Assembly: GCA_001600355.1 (NCBI GenBank)
Contig: BCJU01000009.1
Location: 33,682 to 97,681, forward strand
Reading direction: 5' to 3'
From: Meira nashicola
Lineage: Eukaryota; Basidiomycota; Exobasidiomycetes; Exobasidiales; Brachybasidiaceae
Length of the DNA stretch: 64,000 bases
In this document: positions 58,438 to 64,000 of the stretch, piece after piece
Layout of the letters: each line of letters starts with the position of its first letter
Position numbering within the stretch: position 1 is the stretch's first letter
Notes under the pieces: generated by a model
What the model was told of the DNA's origin: nothing
What the model saw: only the letters and a program-made list of their open reading frames with translations
The model's database searches: none
Program-made: the position numbers and the translations under genes

Positions 58438-59958
58438 ATGCGATTGATACTACAATGGTCAGCTTTGATCAACTTGATCTTGCTGACCACTTCAAGTTTA
58501 GCTTTAGTGCCATCAACAGGAAGCTCAAATGCGGCAGGTAAACAAGCTTGTGCTCAATTGAGTAAACTCTTAGGTCAAAAAGTTTCTTCTATACCATTAG
58601 ATCCAGCTTATATTCAATCAACACAAAAATATTTTTCATCTGAACAATCAAACAATAAACCTTCTTGTGTTGTTGGNCCAACATCNTATTCNGACGTTCA
58701 AACTGCAGTAAAGGTTATTCGACAATTCAACTCTACTTTAGCCGTTAAAGCAGGTGGTCATCAAACTAATAATTATTGGTCAAGTACTTCAGGTGGAGTT
58801 TTGATAGATTTGATAAATATGAGAACTAAAACCTACGATCAATCAACTCAAACAGGATATTATCAACCAGGTAATAAATGGGCAGATTTATATCCTTATT
58901 ATGAAGGTCTCGGTGTNATTCCAGTAGGAGGTCGTATAGCTGATGTAGGTTCAGGTTTATCGNTTGGCGGNGGNCTTTCTTATCTTTCAGGTCAATATGG
59001 TTTAGCATGTGATTCATTCAAAGCATTAGATGTTGTTTTGATCAATGGTACTTTGGTTCAAGCCACTGCTACAAACGAATANAAAGACCTTTTCTTCAGC
59101 TTAAAGGGAGGAGGTAATCAATTCGGTATAGTAGTTGGTTATACAGTTGACGTTTATCCAATCGGAGATACTTGGGGTGGTTTATTAATTTATGGATCGG
59201 ATCAATTTGAAGCTGTTTATGAATCTGTTTTAAAATTCACAAATGAGAATAAAGATCCAAAAGCTGCAGTGATTGGTACATTGGAAATCATTGGTTTACC
59301 AAGCGNTGTCGATGTTCTAACNTATCCAGTCTTGAAAGGATTAACGCAATTCATTCTTTTATTCAACGTTTATAACGGTCCTGATGGTTCACAAGTTTTT
59401 AAACAATTTTCAGATATTCCACATATTTTAGACACTCGTCAAAAGCAACCATATACAAACATTGCAAATATTGACCCTGTTGGAAATTTATCAATCGGAA
59501 GTGTTAGCTTTAGAGCAGGAAGTCAAAGTAGTACTTCACCAAGTGCAACAACAACTATAAAACAAGCATTAGATAACTTTTTGAATTATGCTGATCAAGC
59601 TAAAGGTACTTATGATGTTTTAAGTTTTGATGTTCAACCTGTTCCTGCTTCTTTAGTTCAAGCAAGTCGTGCAAAAGGTGGAAATGCTCAAGATAGCGTT
59701 GATGGTCCTTATTATTGGATTAATTATCTTCATAGTACTACAATTGGTTATCCTAACGCACAAACATCTTTAGCAGATTTCAAAACAATGGTTGAAAAGA
59801 CACCAAACGATCCAAGTTTACCAATTTTCTTGAATGACGCAAATGCCGATCAACCTATTCTGCAATCGTATCGCGCTTTTGATAAATTAAAAGCAGCAAA
59901 GGCAAAATATGATCCAGACAATTATCTTTCCACACATATGGGCGGACCGAGATTTTAA
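58438..59958 (+). CDS. Secreted FAD-linked oxidase, berberine-bridge-enzyme type
   Basis: The 506-residue protein has a signal peptide (ALINLILLTTSSLALVPS). The FAD_binding_4 domain shows TAVKVIRQFNSTLAVKAGGH with the covalent-FAD His108 in AGGHQTNN, GLGxIPVGGRIADVGSG, LSYLSGQYGLACD, and DLFFSLKGGGNQFGIV. The C-terminal BBE motif is YDPDNYLSTHMGG. The second flavin-linking position normally occupied by Cys is not obviously present (YLSGQYG), suggesting mono-covalent FAD. The codon at 59080-59082 is TAN: Tyr by family, but a stop if N is A or G. Family members oxidise sugars, alcohols or secondary metabolites. It is probably extracellular. Confidence 0.88.
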   Translation: MRLILQWSALINLILLTTSSLALVPSTGSSNAAGKQACAQLSKLLGQKVSSIPLDPAYIQSTQKYFSSEQSNNKPSCVVXPTXYXDVQTAVKVIRQFNSTLAVKAGGHQTNNYWSSTSGGVLIDLINMRTKTYDQSTQTGYYQPGNKWADLYPYYEGLGXIPVGGRIADVGSGLSXGXXLSYLSGQYGLACDSFKALDVVLINGTLVQATATNEXKDLFFSLKGGGNQFGIVVGYTVDVYPIGDTWGGLLIYGSDQFEAVYESVLKFTNENKDPKAAVIGTLEIIGLPSXVDVLXYPVLKGLTQFILLFNVYNGPDGSQVFKQFSDIPHILDTRQKQPYTNIANIDPVGNLSIGSVSFRAGSQSSTSPSATTTIKQALDNFLNYADQAKGTYDVLSFDVQPVPASLVQASRAKGGNAQDSVDGPYYWINYLHSTTIGYPNAQTSLADFKTMVEKTPNDPSLPIFLNDANADQPILQSYRAFDKLKAAKAKYDPDNYLSTHMGGPRF

Positions 59959-59967
59959 TTAAAATTA

Positions 59968-61030
59968 TTATAGCTTTGATGCTTGCTTCAAATTTACCTT
60001 TATTTCAAAAGAGAGTGCTTGTTGTTTGCTGATAGCAAGTAAAACACTTTTAACACCTTCAGGTAAATTGATCTTTTTTGCATCTAATGGATGTGACCAA
60101 ATCTCAACTTCGTATGCCCATTGACCTTGATTTAAACTTAATGTTTTTGATTTTGTCACCACTCTTTGTATTGGAAAGTTTGGTAAAGGTTGAGTCATAT
60201 CGATAGATAAAGACATTGTTGCAGGCCAAAATGCTGTAGAGATTGAGTGTAATCGTTTAGGGTTCATGCGAAAGTGTTCTACTGTCATATCACTAAAGAA
60301 TGCTATGGCTGCAATATTATGTTTTCTTATATCTTCTTCTTTCACTTCTTCTTCGGGAAAAAAAGAACTTTGAACTTGAATGATTGTGTTTTTCTTTTCA
60401 ATTGCTTCCTTTTCCGCAACTTCATCTGCAACTATTGTAGGATAAAGTTGATTATTGTTAAACCAATATATTCTTCTTTCATGTTTTCTATCTGTCGGAT
60501 CAGATATAAGAGGAAAGACTGGAGCGCTAGGCTCGTCAGGAAGGGTGGTAAGTTGCCTNACNTCTGGATGTGAACGTAAACTTGTATAATTTGCAAATAT
60601 AGCAAGAACTTTACAGCCTAACAATGTTCTGCCATCCCTTTNTGACTATGAGAGANAGAGAGACTTGTCTATTAGATTAATGACACCATTTTTGACTCTA
60701 CACAATTCTCACCTTTTGAAAAATTTCTATTTCTAAAATACTAGTCGCCTTTCCCTTCTTTATCAATTTTACCTCAACCGTATATTGCGCTTTAGATGAA
60801 AGTACGGAAACATAAGTTACAGTACAAGATAATAAATTATCCTGTTCTTTATTAATTTGTTTTATAATATACTCTTGTCCGCATTTTAGCATAATCCCAA
60901 CTAAGTATCCTCCGTTTGGCGCATTCCATAAAGCCCATTCNGNTCTTAATTCTCCTTCAAATATTGCTTTTTTATCATCGATAGCTTTGAGTTTATTCTC
61001 TATAGCTTTGAGAATAATAGATTGTGTCAT
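59968..61030 (-). CDS. Acyl-CoA thioesterase-like (4HBT_3) protein with SKL tail, two exons
   Basis: Exons are 61030-60713 and 60645-59968, with a 67-base intron (phase 0), giving 331 residues. The join restores FQK-S-x-RDGRTLLGCKVLAIFANYT. The first hotdog contains WALWNAPNGGYLVGIML near residue 31, the N-G-G-Y-x-x-x-x-M helix of the acyl-CoA-thioesterase-like family; the second contains HSISTAFWPATMSLSIDM and RVVTKSKTLSLNQGQWAYEV. The protein ends ASKL, a canonical peroxisomal targeting signal (PTS1), so it is probably peroxisomal and linked to beta-oxidation. It is convergent with the FAD oxidase gene (9 bases). The acceptor site is inferred. Confidence 0.82.
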
Positions 61031-61478
61031 GATGAGCTGATTAAATGATGGTAAAATGTCAAAACGCTGCCCTTTATTTTATATGAGAGAGTGTGTTATA
61101 CGTATTTGTCCCCGGAAGCACTAATTCGGTCCGAAGAGCCCGATCGATAAACTATAGCTTTTTAGGCGATTTTTGGCACTAGCGCAAACATTGATCATAA
61201 GGAGGAGGTTATATCACATAGAATGCGGTAAGCCCGCTAGCCCGTATAAATTAAAAAGAATACNTCAATCAAAAGCTGGGCATTCGATGACAAGATCAGT
61301 GTGTGGTTGAGTTGAGTAGTCAACACCTTGATATTCNTAAGAGTAGGCAANGGTATTTATAAGTAATTCAATAATTTTATCACCCACTAGATATACTCAC
61401 ACTATCTCGTTTAGTCATTAACGTTGTATATCCGTTCCAATGCGCTTTTACTTTGTCACCAATAAGTTTAAAGCTTCC
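61031..61478. other. Intergenic region
   Basis: Upstream of the thioesterase and 3' of the small secreted protein gene. It has some GC-rich phrases (ccccggaagcac, cggtccgaagagcc near 61110-61140). No gene is seen. Confidence 0.45.
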
Positions 61479-61889
61479 TTAAACAGTGCCAACTGGAGCA
61501 AAGTTCCTTTTACCATAAAGTTCAACATTAACACTTGAACCGATTGGTTTACCTACAGAACTTAAACAATTTACCGAAAATGAAGCAATATTACCTTCTT
61601 TCTCAAAATCAAAAAGTAAAGAACATAAATCTTTCTTATCGCATGTGATTGTTAAATTTTGTGGATTTGTTACACTTGCATCTTGATTGACTTGATAACA
61701 TTGATATTTCGTATTTTCAACACCACAATTCCGATTACTTGTAGAGATATAAGTTACCCCATTACCTGATTGATCATCACCAGCTGGGGTTTGCCAATTA
61801 GTGTCTGATGGATTTTTGCTACCAAGTGCGAGAGCAACTTGTGCAATTGCAAAAAGCATTGCAAAATTGATAAAGAATTCGTTTGACAT
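61479..61889 (-). CDS. Small secreted cysteine-containing protein
   Basis: The 136-residue protein begins with a hydrophobic signal-like segment (NFAMLFAIAQVALALGS), followed by a mature region rich in N, S, T and with five cysteines (NRNCGV, YQCYQ, ITCDKK, DLCSLL, VNCLSS). It lacks any family I recognise. Secretion and disulfide bonding are likely. It could be a cell-wall or effector-like protein, but there is no homology to argue from. The ATG at 61889 is the only good start. An upstream TATA-like ggatataaatag at about 61958-61969 supports expression. Confidence 0.7.
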   Translation of the reverse strand: MSNEFFINFAMLFAIAQVALALGSKNPSDTNWQTPAGDDQSGNGVTYISTSNRNCGVENTKYQCYQVNQDASVTNPQNLTITCDKKDLCSLLFDFEKEGNIASFSVNCLSSVGKPIGSSVNVELYGKRNFAPVGTV

Positions 61890-62081
61890 TGATTAAATAT
61901 ATCGACAGAGGGAGAAAATGAAGCAATACCGCTCCTGACGCCGCCTTTTAGTTCAGGGGATATAAATAGAAACAGTTTTATTGACGGGTGAAAAATGAAT
62001 ATATACAAACAAAAGGAGGAGGGCCGCTTAATATTATATCTCCTAATAGACTAGGATATATGCAGATATACCAATAGGAGT

Positions 62082-63074
62082 TCAAAGATTCTTTCCTTGA
62101 ACTTCAGCAAACCAAGAGCTGATATTTCCAACGTTACTGTCAACGCAATCAGGTTGATCATAATGTTGAAAATGAGAAAATTCGTTTTTCCAAATAAGTT
62201 TTTTATTTTTGGTTGGAATTGAATCAAAATGACGTTTTGCAGCTGCTGCGTTCATACAATTATCACCGTGAATGATTAATGCTGGCTTGTTTAATTTTGC
62301 AACACCAGAAACTGTACTATAATCGAAATGATCTAAATCACTCATTATTGCATATCTATTTTCGAAACCTTTTAACGTCCAAGGTCCATACCAAGCCCAA
62401 ACAACTGGTCCCGGTAAACCAGCTAAAGCACCTTCATTTGGATCAGCTGCTTTTGGATCGACAAGAGGTTGATAAATAACTTCTCCAGTTTNTTCGAATA
62501 ANGTTTTAGCTTTTTTTGCTCTNTCAAGACGTGCTTTNAGNAGTGATTCACCTTGTTCNGGNGTAGGCATCTTTAATTCTCCAATATCCATTCCAGGCTT
62601 CCAATCAACGCAACCTGCACAAATCATATAAATATCCGTTTCATGATCACGAAAGTAACCTGTAACAGAAGCAACACCACGAACACGTTGATCATAAGAA
62701 GCAACATCAAGAGATTCAGGTCCACCTTGACAAATTCCAACTAAGAATAAACGTGAATGATCAATATCCTTCAAAGAAGATAAATAATCTAAACTTGCAA
62801 TCATATCTTCATTTTTCATCTTTGGATTTTCTAATCTTCTTGGTTTTCCTGTACTTTCACCAACCGTTCTCGGATCAAAGATTAAAGTTGTATAACCTTC
62901 ATCTGCAAGTCTTGTAGCATATTGCATTGGTGCTTGTTCTTTTATAAAAGAATATGGTCCCGTGATCACAATTCCAGCTGGATTTTTAATATTGATAGGG
63001 CGATATAAGATTCCAGCAATCGTTTCTCCATGAGAAGGATAATTGACTTTTTCGACTGTATATTGGCCGTGCAT
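62082..63074 (-). CDS. Alpha/beta hydrolase with cysteine nucleophile elbow
   Basis: The 330-residue protein has GIVITGPYSFIKEQAPMQYA (oxyanion strand and loop), then TTLIFDPRTVGESTGKPR. The nucleophile elbow LFLVGICQGGPESLDVA places Cys115 where most relatives have Ser. VIHGDNCMN near residue 272 would supply the acid and the F-S-H-F-Q-H-Y segment near 307 the His. G-x-C-x-G-G is the dienelactone-hydrolase-like elbow, but the overall pattern, with PSHGETIAGILYRP at the start, resembles the COG1073/YcjY-type hydrolases. The cytosol is likely. Ns occur between residues about 170 and 205. Confidence 0.83.
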   Translation of the reverse strand: MHGQYTVEKVNYPSHGETIAGILYRPINIKNPAGIVITGPYSFIKEQAPMQYATRLADEGYTTLIFDPRTVGESTGKPRRLENPKMKNEDMIASLDYLSSLKDIDHSRLFLVGICQGGPESLDVASYDQRVRGVASVTGYFRDHETDIYMICAGCVDWKPGMDIGELKMPXXEQGESXXKARLXRAKKAKXLFEXTGEVIYQPLVDPKAADPNEGALAGLPGPVVWAWYGPWTLKGFENRYAIMSDLDHFDYSTVSGVAKLNKPALIIHGDNCMNAAAAKRHFDSIPTKNKKLIWKNEFSHFQHYDQPDCVDSNVGNISSWFAEVQGKNL

Positions 63075-63455
63075 ATTTGAAACAAAAAAAGAATANGTTA
63101 CTTGNAATTGTGATTNTTAAAAGAATTATGCTCACTTATATACCTTTATTCTCTGTCATNNTATCAGCGCTGGCCTAAACTTCTCATTGNTGTTTTTTAG
63201 AGCAAAAGATAAAGCTCAGGCATTAAACCAGTGTAGGTCATCATGACTGTGGAGGTCAGCGTCAGCAGTCAGCATTCTGCATCGAGCAAAAGCCCGCACA
63301 CACGCTAAAAGTTGATAATGCACTGTTCTTTTTTTTAAGGTTGTGACTGCTGATGTGCAGGATCCGGTTTGATTAAAAAAAAACAGGTTCCTTCAACCAC
63401 TTTTTACTTTTTTCACTCCAAACATCATCTCGATGAAAAAGATCTAACAATAGTT
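63075..63455. other. Divergent intergenic region between the hydrolase and bZIP gene
   Basis: It contains a caCAGTCAtGAC-like and ggtcagcgtcagcagtcagc stretch at about 63251-63275, a small direct-repeat array of (g/c)tcag(c/t). No gene is seen. Confidence 0.45.
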
Positions 63456-64000
63456 ATGTCCACCGCCCTAGAAANAAGAAGAGAGCAAAATCGTAAAGCT
63501 CAAAGAAAGCATCGATCAAAAGTACGTGAACTGATAAAATCTAGATCGAATCAAGGATCTTCTGAAACTAGCGAAACAAGCTTAATTNCATCAAGTATAA
63601 TCTTTGGAAGTGATTCTCCTAATGAAGTAGAAACATTTATACCTTCTTTATTATTATCTGCTTCATCTCCAGTAAAATCTTCTAGGATCTGTTTGCCAAA
63701 ACTTCAACTTGTTCAAGCTTTAAGTAATAATGCGGAAAGGATGGGAATTCCAAATACTATATTAACGAATTATTGGTCTATAAGTACAATTCAACAAGGT
63801 TGGCAAAATAAATCAAATCAAGACTATCAAATACAACCAACAACCATCGGATCACGTTCAAAAACATGCCTTACCGTTGAAGATTATCAAAGTATATCAA
63901 GTTGGAGATTTGATCGAATACCTGAAAATATGTTACCAAACCAAGCACAATTAAGTATAGAACATCATCCTTATATAGATTGCGTTTTTCCCTGGTCTTC
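63456..64000 (+). CDS. bZIP transcription factor with DUF3425 domain (N-terminal part)
   Basis: The frame from the ATG at 63456 stays open to the right edge (181 codons), so the 3' end is outside the window. The basic region RREQNRKAQRKHRSKVRELI at residues 8-27 has the bZIP N-x-x-A-x-x-x-x-R pattern. A serine-rich linker follows. LPKLQLVQALSNNAERMGIP and EHHPYIDCVFPWS match the DUF3425 block (His-Pro-x-x-Asp-x-x-x-Pro). Proteins with this pairing are fungal regulators, some in secondary-metabolite clusters. The leucine zipper itself is short. Confidence 0.85.
   Translation, partial: MSTALEXRREQNRKAQRKHRSKVRELIKSRSNQGSSETSETSLIXSSIIFGSDSPNEVETFIPSLLLSASSPVKSSRICLPKLQLVQALSNNAERMGIPNTILTNYWSISTIQQGWQNKSNQDYQIQPTTIGSRSKTCLTVEDYQSISSWRFDRIPENMLPNQAQLSIEHHPYIDCVFPWS

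Noticed and set aside
1..64000. tRNA, rRNA or CRISPR arrays
   Set aside because: No tRNA cloverleaf, rRNA or regular repeat-spacer array was recognised by eye. CRISPR is not expected in a fungal genome.

Overview
This 64 kb window looks like nuclear DNA of a Dikarya fungus. It is visibly AT-rich. Genes are monocistronic, often preceded by a TATA box about 50-75 bases before the ATG. About a third of the genes carry short introns (57-85 bases, GTGAGT/GTAAGT donors, AG acceptors). Families such as Zn2Cys6 regulators with the fungal middle-homology domain, a hybrid histidine kinase, DUF1996, GPR1/FUN34/YaaH and bZIP-DUF3425 are fungal hallmarks. An Adi1/Mtt1-like pair hints at a basidiomycete such as Ustilaginomycotina, but the phylum cannot be fixed from sequence alone. 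Single-base Ns are scattered and cluster in particular genes.

Layout. 1-9.2 kb: a partial AIF-like flavoprotein, a GMC oxidoreductase, a hybrid histidine kinase, a DltE-like SDR and a secreted DUF1996 protein. 9.8-18.1 kb: a three-exon XlnR/NirA-type regulator divergent from a mitochondrial tricarboxylate carrier, which is convergent with a PrpF-family isomerase; then a sugar transporter and an SDR. 18.7 kb: an NmrA-like gene interrupted by an in-frame TAG. 19.9-32.7 kb: a catabolic block with an ACAD10/11-like acyl-CoA dehydrogenase, aldehyde dehydrogenase, a short Zn2Cys6 protein, a P450, two divergent acetate-transporter-family genes, a zinc alcohol dehydrogenase and an ACAD10/11-like APH kinase. 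The non-coding DNA of this block holds 24 CCGG cores, often extended to A/GCCGG or CCGGT/C. 32.9-41.9 kb: two Zn2Cys6 regulators, a secreted PAF-acetylhydrolase-like enzyme, an NAD(P)-binding protein, a nitroreductase and an alpha/beta hydrolase. 42.0-51.9 kb: a second catabolic block with a Zn2Cys6 regulator, sugar-type permease, AtuA (DUF1446) protein, cyclase, SDR and ACS-type permease. 52.4-64 kb: an arylsulfotransferase-like protein, a Zn2Cys6 regulator, two acyl-CoA-thioesterase-like proteins (one ending SKL), an ADF-H protein, a secreted FAD oxidase, a small secreted cysteine protein, a Cys-nucleophile hydrolase and a partial bZIP regulator.

The most interesting proposal is the 20-33 kb block. 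It has the two halves of vertebrate ACAD10/11 as separate genes, alcohol and aldehyde oxidising enzymes, short-acid transporters and a shared promoter motif. This suggests a regulated route for 4-hydroxy acids, lactones or diols (inference). Second is the tricarboxylate-carrier/PrpF pair, which resembles the Mtt1/Adi1 core of Ustilago itaconate biosynthesis but lacks a visible trans-aconitate decarboxylase. Intron-containing genes were assembled by hand from splice signals, reading frame and family continuity. Starts were moved to a genuine ATG wherever the longest open frame began at GTG or TTG.
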